Shown here: positions 21,328 through 48,654 of the stretch, piece after piece
How positions within the stretch are numbered: position 1 is the stretch's first letter
Layout of the letters: each line of letters starts with the position of its first letter
From: Anniella stebbinsi
Taxonomy: Eukaryota > Chordata > Lepidosauria > Squamata > Anniellidae
NCBI GenBank assembly: GCA_029215795.1
Contig: JARDYH010000001.1
Span: 195,059,654 to 195,123,653, forward strand
Direction: 5' to 3'
Length of the DNA stretch: 64,000 nt
Notes under the pieces: generated by a model
Database searches by the model: none
Told to the model about the DNA's origin: nothing
The model's input: only the letters and a program-made list of their open reading frames with translations
Position numbers and translations under genes: made by a program

Positions 21328-23202
21328 GTGAGTCGACTAGAGATCCTCTAGAGATCCTCCACCGCTTTTGTCTCCTTCCTTTCCTCGGGATCTCCTGGGT
21401 CCTCGATCGTGGGTGGGTCCTCCTTTCCCGTTTCGTATCCCCGGCCAAAACAACGAAGAATCTGGTGGCGCTTTAAAGACCGACTGACGTGTTAAGCGTC
21501 TGAAGATGACTTTTGCTCACACCAAAGCTCATGCTAAAAAAAAAAAAAATTAAGACAAGTCTTTTAAGGCGACAAAAGCTCTTAGTGCGTTTTGCTGCTG
21601 CCACAGACTAATACGGCTATTCTTCTAGAAATCCCTGGCAGTGACGGATAAAAATCGCAGTCCCTTTTTTGTATGGAGATTCTTATTTATCTTATAATTT
21701 TCCCCCAGGTTCGTTTGTCATTTATATCCTTTTGTCCCCACCCTCCAAATCGTGGAAATCAAAATGGCTGTGAAAGCTATTCACAACTGTTTTAAATTAG
21801 ACTAGAGTTTACCTATAATTTTATCAGGGTCATTTAATGCGTATTACTTCCGTTATAACAGGCTGTAGTCATGGATCCACAGTTTTGTTCACATAATCAG
21901 GTTGCCTAAAGGGTGGGTTCCTTCCCCACCCTCTCTTTTCAGTTCACTGCATCTTTATGTGTGTTATCTTCCAGAAGAGCCAGTAGCTTATATTTACTCT
22001 AGAATAGCTAACCCCAATACAACAGTGTGACTTTTGAGAATGTATTTTAAAAATCCATTCAAGTCAGTAAAATCTCAGTATTGCTTTTTAACTGGGCTAT
22101 GGGTTCAGTCAAATGTTAATTTATACCGCATGAACACTGAGAATGTCTTACATTAGCTAGTTGGTGATCTTCCATCAAAACTGTGCTCTTGAAGGAATGG
22201 GTGTTCAAAAGAATCTGACCAGCAATTTTGTTTGACAGGGCGTGACTGAGACCTTGTCAAGACATCCCTCTGCCCTCCACCTAAAATAACTTTTTGCCTG
22301 GAAGCACAATGTTTGCTTTATAGTATTCTTTTGGCCTTTTTGGACATAATCGTTGTGTGCAATCTATTATCTGCTGTCTATATTTTATGTTGGAACTTTT
22401 GCAAAATTTCTGTTTTCAAGCTGCCCCTAGACTTACAGGAACTGTAGCATAGGAAATAGTATCTACGCTATGATGAGAAAAGGATTACATTTGCGCGTTT
22501 TGTGATGCAATTTTTCAACCTACTATGTTAAATAAATGCTGTATCTCATCAGTATACCAGAGACTTTACTTTCAGTAATCATTATGCATATGATTAGTCA
22601 GATGTATAATGCTTGGTGTGATTAAGTTAATTGTGATTATTTCAGTCTTTCCTAAGCCTTCATGTTTCATTGGGATTGTTCACAATTGTGTTGAGCCTGA
22701 GAATCTAAGTGGAAATTGAATTAAACAACCCCATGATTGAACTGCAGGATTGCAAATGAGGAAAGAGACTTTGTACCCAAGACAACTTCCTCATTCCCAA
22801 GGATAAATATGTTTCCAAATCAGATCTTTCTCATAGCTGTTAAGTGTTTTTTTTTTATCATGCCACTGAATCCATTTACTGAATCGATAATTTATTTGAT
22901 TCGTGTAGAATTCCCATTCACTCCCATTTGTCGATCAATGCAGAAACTGTGTAGACTTCTATCCTGGTTTCTCTGGGCTTGAAGAATGAATTGAGAACGT
23001 GAAGTAAGGGAAAGGTGACAAGACATCTATGGAATTCAAAAAGACTTGCAGGGGAAAGGGAGTGTATTGGCTTCACTAGAGATGGTTAAACAAAAGCCTG
23101 CACTTGGAAAGAATGGTGGAAAGCTTTGAGGAAGTGAAAATGCTATTGAAGAAAACCTGTCAGTTGTTAAAGCTCTACTCAATTGCTCTGATGAAAATTA
23201 AT

Positions 23203-23296
23203 TAAGGGCATAATCCTATGCATATTTAGAGAGAAAAAGTCCTACAACTCCCAGCCAATCATTTCTGTTTGAATATGCATAGGATTGCACCCTTAG
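23203..23296. mobile_element. Palindromic MITE, 'GCAATCCTATGCA' family
   Basis: TTAAGGGCATAATCCTATGC at the left and GCATAGGATTGCACCCTTAG at the right. It has a short palindromic body with CCTACAACTCCCAGCCAATC. Confidence 0.75.
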
Positions 23297-23803
23297 GAAA
23301 ACAAAATTGACTGTTCTTTTCCTAAATGGGTATGCTGAGAAGCAGAGGTACTATTTTCCAGTGTTTTTGTGAGGCGAAACACACCTTGACAATTTAGCAG
23401 CAGTTTTTCTTTGTCCTTGTGTCTGTGGCGAGCTGGCTAGTAATGATTTTTCTTGATTTGTCTCCTTTTCCTCAAATATTCCTGATTAGGGGGTGAATTT
23501 GAGAGAACTGGCTATCCTAGTGTTGTGTGTTTAGTGTTGTCAGATACAAAAACGAGCCCTCTGGTATGTTTTGTATCTGGACCGGAGGCCATTTCATGCA
23601 CCTGATGAAGTAGGCTCCTGTCCACAGGAGCTTATGTCTCAGCAAATTCTTTGTTTTAAGATGCCATTTTTTTCTTGCAGACTCTCATTGATACCTCTTA
23701 CATAGTGTTTCAATTTTCCAGCTTCATATTAGTATCAATAAACTAGAACTATTTGGGAACAAAAGTGTGTGTTAATAGAAACTCATTTTTATTTTTACAC
23801 CAT

Positions 23804-24000
23804 AACAATTCCTCCCAAGGAGTTAAGACATATGAGGTTCCCATATACCCGTAAGTCTAGTACTATAACAGTTTCTCCCAAGGAGTTAAGACATATATGT
23901 GAGGTTCTCGTATACCCATATGTCTAGTACTACAACAATTCCTCCCAAGGAGTTAAGACATATACCGTATGTGAGGTTCCCGTATACCAGTATGTCTGGG
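23804..24000. repeat. Minisatellite, three units of about 63-67 bp
   Basis: Each unit starts AACAATTCCTCCCAAGGAGT (unit 2 AACAGTTTCTCCCAAGGAGT) at 23804, 23867 and 23934. It continues TAAGACATAT...GAGGTTCCCGTATACC...GTCTAGTACTA. Unit length grows by small ATGT/ACCGTATGT insertions. Confidence 0.85.
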
Positions 24001-24399
24001 TATCAGCCAACCCTGCTTAGCATCAGAGAGGCTATTGTATCAAGTGCCTGTAGTCCGTGTTTTAGAGATCTTATTAGTAATCCCAATTATCAAGGCAATG
24101 TTCATACTGATGTACATTCTTGCACTCTATGGGAGCTCCTTTTAAATTATATAGCTGGTGGTGCAATGTACTCTCCATCATTGCTGCATTTAGGTATTCC
24201 TGTATGGGTGAACACTGTAGGAGAAGACAAGTTACCACTTTCAAAACAAGTGAAATGCAAGTCATTATGACTGGTTGTCAGGCAGGCCCATATATTGCCA
24301 GGAGCCACGGTGGGGTGGTTGTGGTGGCGCAATTCTGTGTGCAGAGTAAGTACACAGAAGTGCACTTGCGGGAATGTCTCCTCCCATGTCAGCCTGCCT

Positions 24400-24592
24400 G
24401 AATGTTAAGATCACAGGCCAACGCCTTCCTCCGGCTATGGCCTCTATCAAAAGTGAAGTATGCTTTAATGAGAGACAGGGCTTTGGGTGCAATGTTGCCG
24501 CAGTTGTGGGATGCTCTCCCTGAGGAGGCTTCGCCGATGCCAACTCAATTATCTTTAGACTACAGGCTAAAGCATTTTCTTTTTCAACCTCA
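24400..24592 (+). mobile_element. CR1/L2 C-terminal fragment
   Basis: The plus-strand reading RALGAMLPQLWDALPEEASP followed by LDYRLKHFLF matches the terminal block of CR1/L2 polyproteins. It is directly abutted by the AATC repeats that form the tail of the next, opposite element. Confidence 0.65.
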
Positions 24593-25960
24593 ATCAATCA
24601 ATCAATCAATCAAATTTATTAGGCAACCTAAAATAGGTTTTAGCCAAAATCATAAAAAATATACAATACAATACATAGCAGAAAAGTATAAGAATTCAAT
24701 CGGAGTAAAATATATTAAATACAGTATCGGTAGTATATCAGAATGGCACATATCCTAAACATGACCATTGTCCTCTAAAGCAGTTCTGAGCTGAGCTGCT
24801 TTCACTGCAAACCTAGCTATATTTAACATAATGGACTTAGATGTGTCTGTCAGAAGATATATAATTTTATCCATATCTTTAAGATTAACTACCAGTGCTA
24901 GGTATCTCTTTAGGTATTTGTCTCTAGGGATTTTATACAGTTTACAATATAATACATAATGTATCGTGTCCTCTACCTCGTGACTGCCGCAAATGCATAA
25001 GCGTTGTTCTTGGGGGATGTTCTTGTATCTCCCTTCTCTAAAGTTTGTTTTCATTGTATGGAAACGCAAATCAATAACAGCTTTGCGAAGAGGGGGGGAC
25101 GTGATCTCAGAGAGATATTTCTCTTCCCCATGAGAGATTTTTTAGGAAAGGGAAGCTAGAGGAGAATCTTGATATTTTAATTGCTTCTATATCCAGCTTA
25201 GCATAATGTTCCTGCAACCTATCTTTAATAAATTTATGGCTGTGTTGTATATCAGTTGCCACTACAGCTTTAGGGTCAAACCCAAGGTTCTTTAAACTTG
25301 TTTCGCAACGACTCAGCCAGTGGTTTTTAAAGTAGGGGTTTCTCTGCTCCGTTACGCAAAGGGTTATCAGTCTGTTGGATGTATAGTTTGTTTTAACATA
25401 ATAAAATATCATTGTTCGCCAGATAGAATATATTATTGGCATTACCCCAAGTTCTGCCCTTATATAACTAGTGGGCGTACCTGGAGGAAGGGCCAGCAAT
25501 ATCCTTAGAAACTTGTCGGCACCATATGTGATCTGAGGGATAACCTTTGCTACAAAAACTCTAATGGCTGGGATAATTAGCTGGCCTCCCTTAACTTTAG
25601 CAAATTTTAGCACTGTTTGCATAGATTTTTGGGCTTTCAATTTGATAGCTGATAGGTGACCAGACCATGCTCCGTTCTGCCTAAAACAAATACCCAAATA
25701 AGTGAATTGATTTGTTTGCTCCAGATGATGCTCATTTAGTATCCATTTATGTTTAGGGGGGCGAGCACCGAAAATCATAACTTTAGTTTTGGAGTAGTTT
25801 ACATGTAGTTGTTCTCTTTTGCAAACTTCCCCAAAGGCTCTTAACAATCTCCTCATACCTATAAGGTTCTGGGATAACAAGACCATATCATCGGCATATA
25901 GCAATATGTTCAATTTCCTAGGGCCCACAGACACAGGGACAATTTGCCCTCTGCCTTTGA
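24593..25960 (-). mobile_element. 5'-truncated R4-like non-LTR retrotransposon
   Basis: On the minus strand the reading begins near the catalytic motif (NILLYADDMVLLSQ, about 25905), continues VNYSKTKVMIFG and FTYLGICF, and ends with a CICGSHEVEDTIHYVLYC zinc-knuckle-like block (about 24990). The 3' end is a (TTGA)n tail (plus AATCAATC, 24593-24613). One frame is open for 275 residues, so this copy is relatively young. R4/Dong assignment is by motif impression only. Confidence 0.72.
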
Positions 25961-26010
25961 ACTTTGGTTTTTTCCTCCCCTTCTGCTACTCTTTTACGTT
26001 TGATGTTCAA

Positions 26011-26215
26011 GGCTGTAACTCAGTGGTAGAGCACATGGTTTGCATGCAGAAGGTTCCAGTCAGTGTCGACAATACTATGTTAGACGGGCCAATGGTCTGA
26101 CTCTGTGTAAGGCAGCTTCCTAGTTTCCTATGCTTGTATGTCTTGTTCTTAATTTGGTAAACTACCTAGAAATCTCCAGATATATGGAGGTATAGAAATG
26201 TATTAAATAAAATAA
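26011..26215 (+). mobile_element. tRNA-Ala-like SINE
   Basis: GGCTGTAACTCAGTGGTAGA (A box) and AGAAGGTTCCAGTC (B box, about 26050) surround ATGGTTTGCATGCAG, a tRNA-Ala(TGC)-like anticodon region. The body has CCAATGGTCTGACTCTGTGT and the copy ends GAAATGTATTAAATAAAAT. It is not a functional tRNA gene because the acceptor stem is not completed. Confidence 0.75.
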
Positions 26216-26312
26216 TGCTGTACCTTCCTCATGGGGAGGGCTGGGCTCTCAGAGCAGCCTGGAGTGCCTTGCGTCAAGGATGGGGGAGAATATATTTGCT
26301 CTTCCCTCTTCC

Positions 26313-26570
26313 AATCATTATTTATGTATTTATTACATTTATATCCCGCCTTTTTTCCTCCAAGGAACCCAAGGCGGCATACCTAAGCTTCCTCCTCTCC
26401 ATTTCTTCCTCTCCATTTTATCCTCACAACAACAACCCCGTGAGGTAGGTTGGGCTGAGAGTCTGTGACTGGCCCAGAGTCTCCCAGCGAGGTTTCATGG
26501 TCGAATGGGGACAAGATCCCGGATCTCCCCACTCCAATACTCTAACCGCTATACCCCACTGGCTCTCCAC
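26313..26570 (-). mobile_element. SINE with L2-like 3' end, near full length
   Basis: Reading the minus strand gives GAGAGCCAGTGGGGTATAGC at the 5' end, then the CCTACCTCACGGGGTTGTTG block, GGAACCCAAGGCGGCATA-equivalent text and GGCGGGATATAAATGTAATA with an AATA-rich tail. Same family as 20095-20285 and 48405-48600. Confidence 0.8.
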
Positions 26571-27220
26571 ATGTAGAATCTAATGTGAATCATTGAGAAT
26601 CAAGCCCTTTCCAGTCTGTTTAGCCCCCTAAACCTGGGTCTACCTGATCTGTCCAGGGTCATTTGGGGGGGGGGGGGGGCAAGCCAAATAACGACCAAGT
26701 ATGATAGAGCCCAGAAACTGACTTTGATTATATGTGGATAACTCCTAAAGGACGTATGAGGCTGTATATATCTTCTAATCAGTTTGGGCCAATTCCCACC
26801 ATTGCTTTCCTCTCTGTGTAAGCAAACGCAGCCGGTCCTCAGCATGAAGTAAAAGCATGAACTGGAATGTATGTGGGTATCTTCTCAGCAGTGTACACTT
26901 CCTCTGAGAGGTTTAGCTCTGGCTGTATTCGCGTACAGCCCAGCTAACGCCTCCACATCCCCACATGCGTGTAGTGAAAAATCACAAATTAAGACTGGTC
27001 ACGTGGTGATGGAAGTAAGTCTGGAATCTTTGTAAAGTGTCATTTTGGATGAATAATCCTGGTTGCACTGAAGAAGAAGAAATTGCTAAATCGTTGTCCT
27101 TTCATAACTGGCAGTAGTAACCAAATACCCACTGGGATTAGAAGTAAGCCGTGGAATGTTTTAGAGCAGTGCTTTTGTTGATAGGGATCAAGGTGCAAGT
27201 AAGAGCCTTTTTTTCTCTTC

Positions 27221-27330
27221 ATAATAATAATAATAATAATAATAATAATATATTTATTTATTTCTTACCCGCCTCTCCCTCTGGATCGAGGCTAGGAACA
27301 ACAATAAATATAAATACAAAGACCATAAAA
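27221..27330 (-). mobile_element. LINE 3' tail with (AAT)n
   Basis: Plus-strand (AAT)n followed by TATTTCTTACCCGCCTCTCC and CTCTGGATCGAGG is the reverse of the tail at 20640-20700. Confidence 0.6.
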
Positions 27331-27794
27331 TAGAAGACCATTTGTTTCAGTGTCTGGCTCTAGGTGAAGAGTGTCACTTTCAGAAAGCTAATATATTGTA
27401 CTCCCCTTATAGTGACTAAAGCAGTATTGGGGGGTGGGGGAGGAATAAATCACCTATACTGGCTGTACCTTTGGTTTTGCAGTACCCATGTAACTCATAC
27501 TTCTGCAAAGGAATCACATTGGGCTGGCTCATTTTACTTTCAGCAGCCATCTCGACTCTCAGAAGTTGTCTACTTGCATGAACAAGTTACATTTATACTT
27601 CATTTGTCACCAGCGGAGGCTTTTTCTCTGTTTTCTAAGTCCCTGTGCATGTTTTTTTTGGGGGGGGGTGAATTTTGGGTAGGAGGAAGAGACTGGGAGG
27701 GGAAAATCTAAACCTCCCCAAACTGTGCGTGGTAGTTAAGCTCTCAGAATGTGAACGACCCTTTTTCTAAAGTGCCACTCTTATAGCTAGAGCA

Positions 27795-27945
27795 GTTTCC
27801 CCCAACCTGGTGTCCTTCAGGTAGGTTTAGCTACAACTCCCATGCACCTTAGCCAGCATGGCCTTTGTTCCTGCTGGCTGGGGATCATGGAAATTGCAGT
27901 CCAACCCACCTGGAGGGTGCCAGTTTGGGGAAGGCTGACCTAGAG
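27795..27945. mobile_element. 'CATCTGGAG'-family palindromic repeat
   Basis: CCCCAACCTGGTGTCCTTCA at the left and GGGTGCCAGTTTGGGG at the right are inverted, with ACAACTCCCATG and CAGCATGGCC inside. It ends about 75 bases before the IDH1 start exon. Confidence 0.65.
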
Positions 27946-28028
27946 GTGCAGTTCTTTATCTGTTGATGTTACTATAATCTGCATTGTTTAGTAGGTTATA
28001 TATTTGCATTTTTTCCTGTCAGTTCGCA

Positions 28029-44046
<16,018 letters not shown>

Positions 44047-44717
44047 GAGAAGGCCTCAGAATTGCTCTGGAGAGATTGTCTGCCTGATGAAAGAACGACA
44101 CCCGGGTTGTGCAGCATTTCAAAATATGTGAAGAAATCAACCCCCAAATATAAACTTGTTCAGATTTTCCCATCCCCCTAGGTTTCTGTGTGGTTTTCTG
44201 TATTGACCGAGGTGGATGGGGAGAGAGATACAGCGCAGACTTGATGGCTGCCTCTATGAATGAAGCCACCCCACCCCCAAGGGATATGGGGGTGGGAAGG
44301 AGTTGTACCGGAAATGTTTTGAACGATGGAGCAGGTTTGGTTTTCTAGCAGGCCATAGGCCCTTGCTGGACTATGTAGGCAATGCAAAAGATTCTCCTAA
44401 CAAACCATCTTAATTGATGTAGTTTGAAACCCGAATATAGCCTAATATAGGCAAGATGCTTAAGAGGATTTTACTTATCAGGGAGAAACTCTTAATGGTA
44501 GAGTAGGGCAGAGGCAGTCCTGTTGTCTCCTTCTGTTTGGTAATTGAGCTGAAAGGCAGGAATGGTTTGTCTCCTGTTTTTAGGTGTATGTTACATTGCA
44601 GGTCTTCAAACCCTTCTTCAGCCATTTGAACATTTTTATTCTATCATTTGGGAATTAAATACTGTTCCACCCATGTCTTCTAGTTTGTTTTTTAAAAGGA
44701 AGGGGATATTTAGCTTA

Positions 44718-44723
44718 AATAAA
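44718..44723 (+). terminator. IDH1: IDH1 polyadenylation signal
   Basis: AATAAA 672 bases after the stop codon, followed within 20-30 bases by GT-rich sequence (ATGTGTCCTCTTGTTT). It is the first canonical signal after the stop. Confidence 0.75.
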
Positions 44724-44895
44724 CACTAATGTCCATTCCTATGTGTCCTCTTGTTTATGCCTGGAAAGGAGACGCCCCAGTAAGCTGCTGTTCAACTTGG
44801 GGTGCCTCTACAAGAGCGATTTAAAGCTCTTTCAAGGCGCATTAAAAAAATTACCTCTACAAGAGCGGAGCGCAAATTGGGGGTCGAGATGCTTT

Positions 44896-45109
44896 TTCTG
44901 TCCGATTATGCACATTATTGAATGTGCGTTAAATAGCGAGTTTTAATTTGCCACGGGAGTTGAAGCGCATTTTGGCCATGTAAACATGCGATTCTCCGCA
45001 TGTAAACAACTTTAAAGCGCGTTTCATACAGCCCGTAATGCGCTTCACCGCCTCTCGTGAATAGGTATTAGGAGTAAATGCGCTTCTCCATATATGAGCA
45101 TAATCGGGC
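44896..45109. mobile_element. Candidate CG-rich palindromic MITE
   Basis: GTCCGATTATGCACAT at the left and ATGAGCATAATCGGGC at the right are inverted. The interior has many GCGC/CGC words and repeated AATGCGCTTC/GAAGCGCATT inverted segments. No second copy is in the window, so this is tentative. Confidence 0.5.
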
Positions 45110-45242
45110 AACCAGGCACCAAACTGAATTCTTCTAGAGGGGACCTTGGAAAGTCATCCTACACTGGAATGGGTGCAGGAATATTCAGCTAGAGGAGGAC
45201 AGGGCAACTTGCAATCTAGTATATGCCTAACAGAGATCCAGG

Positions 45243-45490
45243 CGAAGCAGAGGTGGGGAAACTCAGGCCCAGGGACCAAATCCTAACTTCTGGGTTCTCC
45301 AGATGGTCATGTCCAGCCCTCTTTTCCCCAACCACTGATCATTTGGAGGTTACCTGGCTTTTGTGTAGCCCACCTCCCAATTCTGAAAGATTGAAATGCC
45401 CCTCTCCTAAGGCATGATTACTGTCAGTAAGAGCTTTAAGCTGGTATTTTGGCCCTACCCCTTTTGCCACGTATCCTTTGCACTCAGTCC
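45243..45490. repeat. Dispersed repeat, copy 1 of a pair
   Basis: GGTGGGGAAACTCAGGCCCA, then GGTCATGTCCAGCCC, GAAATGCCCCTCTCCTAAGG and TATTTTGGCCCTACCCC. The same order recurs at 56165-56470. Unclassified. Confidence 0.6.
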
Positions 45491-45784
45491 CGAAACTGAA
45501 TTTGACTCTTGGACTGAGGCGGTCCACTCCTATATTGATTGCTGTAACGTAATCCTATTTTGTAGGGGTGAGGCTCCTCTGAACTAATAGTGGCCGTATC
45601 TCTTGGCTTCCAGGAATTTGGAGAACTACAGCGCAGTGGGTGAGGTGGCAGCTCTTCCATTAGCCCATCGGTTAGCCTTTGCGATGGAAAGAAGTTTGAC
45701 GGAAGGTGGTTAACGGCAAACGTTTAAGGGGCTAAAAGCATCACAACTATTAAGACACTGAGGTTCATGCTTTGATCCTGTCAG

Positions 45785-46803
45785 AGTAGGGTTGCCATAG
45801 TCTGGATCCTCAAAACCAGGTCAATTTTTAAAATGTATTTATTTATTTTTGCTGGAAGCAAAATAAAAAGTAATGGTGTGAGTGGGAGTTAGAAGAGGAA
45901 AAGCTGGGAGAGGAGAAGGCTCAAAGGGGGAGTGGTGTGGGGGGGGGGAATTGCCTAATGCAATCAGGAGAGGAGCAGCAGCAATGCAAAGCCATTTTTG
46001 CTAAGCAAGTGTTCCCATGGATAAAACAAAACAAAAAAATATGTTTTCCTTAAAAGGAGCCATGAAGCCTCGGCTATATGGGGTTTGGTCTAGAGCTGAA
46101 AGGATGACTGACCTGGCTGGAAGGGGGAAAGCGGCTGTTTTTCTTTCAGTGAGTCTCTCGGGTCTCTGACCAGGCAAGTAAGCAGCCCTACTGTAAGCAA
46201 AATAAAAAGTAATGGTGTGGGTGGAAGGGAGTTAGAAGAGAAAAGGGCTGGAGGAGAGAGGGGGAGAGGAGAAAGCGATCACAAGAGGGGCAGCCGTAGG
46301 AACACAGAGTCCATTTTAAACAACATGTTTCCCATGGGTAAACCCCCCTCCCCAAAGTTTTCCTTTAAAAAAGCTATGGGGTTTAATCTGCAACTACAAG
46401 GATTACCTGGAAGGGAAAACACAAGCTGCAGAATAGCAGCGGCTGGTCAGGAGACCTTTTTCTTTTATTGTTTGACTAAATCACTCGGCTCTCCCAGGCT
46501 CAGCAGCAATAGTCCTACTGCAGCAGGCAGCGCGGCAGCCTGAGGAAAGCAAGCGCGCCTTTTTCTGCACCTCCGCCTCTGTGCAGGCGCAAGAACGCGA
46601 GTCACAGGGCGTGACTCTGCCGAGCCTGTGCAGGAGCGGCAGTGCTTTTTTCTCTTCCGCTGCAGCTATGCTGCTCAAGGCGCCATTTTAGAAATCAGCT
46701 GGCAAGTCTGGGAATATGGGATTCTTGCCCAGCCGGTCGGAACCTTTAAGAATCACCTGGAAATCGGACATTCCCGGTTTCCCAGGACGTATGGCAACCC
46801 CAT
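45785..46803. mobile_element. About 1 kb inverted-end element with internal tandem duplication
   Basis: AGGGTTGCCATAGTC at the left and GACGTATGGCAACCCC at the right are inverted ends. Inside, AAGCAAAATAAAAAGTAATG starts at 45856 and again at 46195 (offset about 339). Both units follow the same order: GAGTTAGAAGAG, CCATGG, TTTTCCTT, CTGGAAGGG and a TCTCTCGG-like motif. It has no ORF of note. Confidence 0.6.
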
Positions 46804-48404
46804 ATCAGAGTCCCTTCCCAAAGGTGGACAGAAGGAGATATTCTCTTGAGATTTCCGACTAGGACCGCTCACTTTGGGAATAGAGAAGAGTATTTATTGC
46901 TCCTGAGGCTCTCAGTCTTGATTATGGCCCTCTTGTTCTCATTCCCTTTGCAACAGCTGTGAAATCCCATATCTGTATTAGTAATCCCAAATCAGCAATC
47001 CAAGGAGGGCATTTCATGGTTGTATGAGTTACTCCTGCACCGGAAACGTAAGGAAGCAAGGAACAATGCAAGAGCAGTTCCTTGGTGAAACCAGCACCAG
47101 CCTCAAGGGTAAAGATGGCTGGGCATCTCCCAAAGACCCACCTCCCATCGGGTTCGCTGACAAGAACTGCTCCCCCACTTCACCTTGTCTCCACCCAACC
47201 CAAAACATTTTGCCACCTGAGGCGGAGCAGTCAAGAGGTGTCACCCTCATCACACATCAAGGTGCATTCTGCCAAGCCAAGTTATTTGGGTACCTGAGGC
47301 TGAAAATCCAACAAGTGCCTATTCCACTCCCTCTTAGTTAAAATATAAGGACAACAAACTAAAGAATTAATAATCCACGGCCTTTCATCACTCAAAATCT
47401 GCTGCCCAAGGCATCTGCCTTGCTCTGCATAATGATAGGGCCAGCCCTGTCCTTTCTCCAATAGCCTCCACCTTTTGAACTGCCCCACGTTGCGTGGGCT
47501 TGGAGTTACATGTATAGCTTGTATCCTAGGAACTCACAAGTTTGCTCCAGATGTAGAAGGTAATGTCTCTTTCCAAGGAAATGTGAAAGGCAGAGCCATC
47601 ACACCTAGGTCACAGAATGCACACAAGCCCCTCACTGTCCACACCAAAGCTAACCATATATAGCTTTAGCTGCTCTCTTAGGAGCCAATAAAGGAGCCAG
47701 TTATTGCTGTAAGCAGGGGTGCAGAACGTCAGTCCTGGGGGCCAAATCCGGCCCTCCGTGGTGCCTTTCCCCTGGCCCCACCACCTTCTGCCTACCTCTG
47801 CTCTCATGTGAGATCATCCAAGAGTTTGTGTCTTGATTGGGTCATGTTTATGCAGCAGTTCAGCCCTTTCCTAATCCCATACTCATGCGAAGCACATTCA
47901 GGAAATCTGGGAATCAGGGGAGATAAATTCCCATGGTTCGTAGTTTTGGTGTGCATCATGGATGTGTGGCAGCATCCAGGGGCCTCAGACCCTGCTGTAG
48001 CCCTCCCAGCCCCCTTCTCGTCCTGCTTCAAGGGCATCCAATCTGGAAAATCGAATACAGAGCCTGAATGAACTTTCTGGAAGCCCATCTGGAAAATTAA
48101 TATTAACATACCAGTTATGTGGGATTGTTTCCAGAGAGGATTTTGGGTGAATTACCCATTCCTGATTAGCTTCTGCGCCAGTTGCCACAAGGTGCACCTA
48201 TCATTAGCTGCCAAGCTGCACCTGTTGTATTCTGGACTGTGTTTACTGTCTGGACTGGATGAAATGCCAGCTATGCCGTATGGCAAAGGTGGCTCTGAGA
48301 AAGCCCCTATAGCCAAGCCGCAGGTTTGGAAGCCATAATCACTTTGGGAGCTGTAATGCAAGCACCAACCCACAAACAACTTTCCCACTTTTCACACATC
48401 CAGT

Positions 48405-48600
48405 GTAGAGAACTGGTTAGGGACCAGGGAGACCCAGGTTCAAATCCACACTCAGCTATAATGCTCAGCGGATGGTCTTATTTTCTCAGCCTAACCTACC
48501 TCACAAGGTTGTTGGGAAGACCAAATAGGTGTAGAGAGAACCATAGGCACCACTCTGAGTTCCTTGGAGGAAACGTGGGATACAAATGATAACCGCATCT
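48405..48600 (+). mobile_element. SINE with L2-like 3' end
   Basis: GAGAACTGGTTAGGGACCAG, GACCCAGGTTCAAATCC (B box), CCTACCTCACAAGGTTGTTG and GGAGGAAACGTGGGATACAA. Full-length order of the family at 20095 and 26313. Confidence 0.75.
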
Positions 48601-48654
48601 CTAACTCAGTATAAGGCAGCTTCCTACTATTCATAAAAGCAACGTTATATTAAT

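Larger units (their letters stand above)
21328..28022 (+). other. IDH1: IDH1 intron 1
   Basis: 6.7 kb intron. It holds a MITE (23203-23296), a 65 bp-unit minisatellite (23804-24000), a CR1/L2 C-terminal piece (24400-24590), an R4-like LINE (24593-25960), two SINEs, a LINE tail with (AAT)n, and a CATCTGGAG-family repeat (27795-27945). No other gene was seen. Confidence 0.7.

Noticed and set aside
23761..24000. CRISPR-like array of repeats
   Set aside because: Units are contiguous, diverged and have no unique spacers, in a vertebrate intron, so this is a minisatellite.
26011..26090. Possible functional tRNA-Ala gene
   Set aside because: A and B boxes are present, but the acceptor stem does not close and the sequence runs into a SINE body, so it is a tRNA-derived SINE.
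44179..44625. Minus-strand ORFs over the IDH1 3' UTR as a convergent antisense gene
   Set aside because: Short, domain-free and without splice or polyadenylation context on the minus strand.
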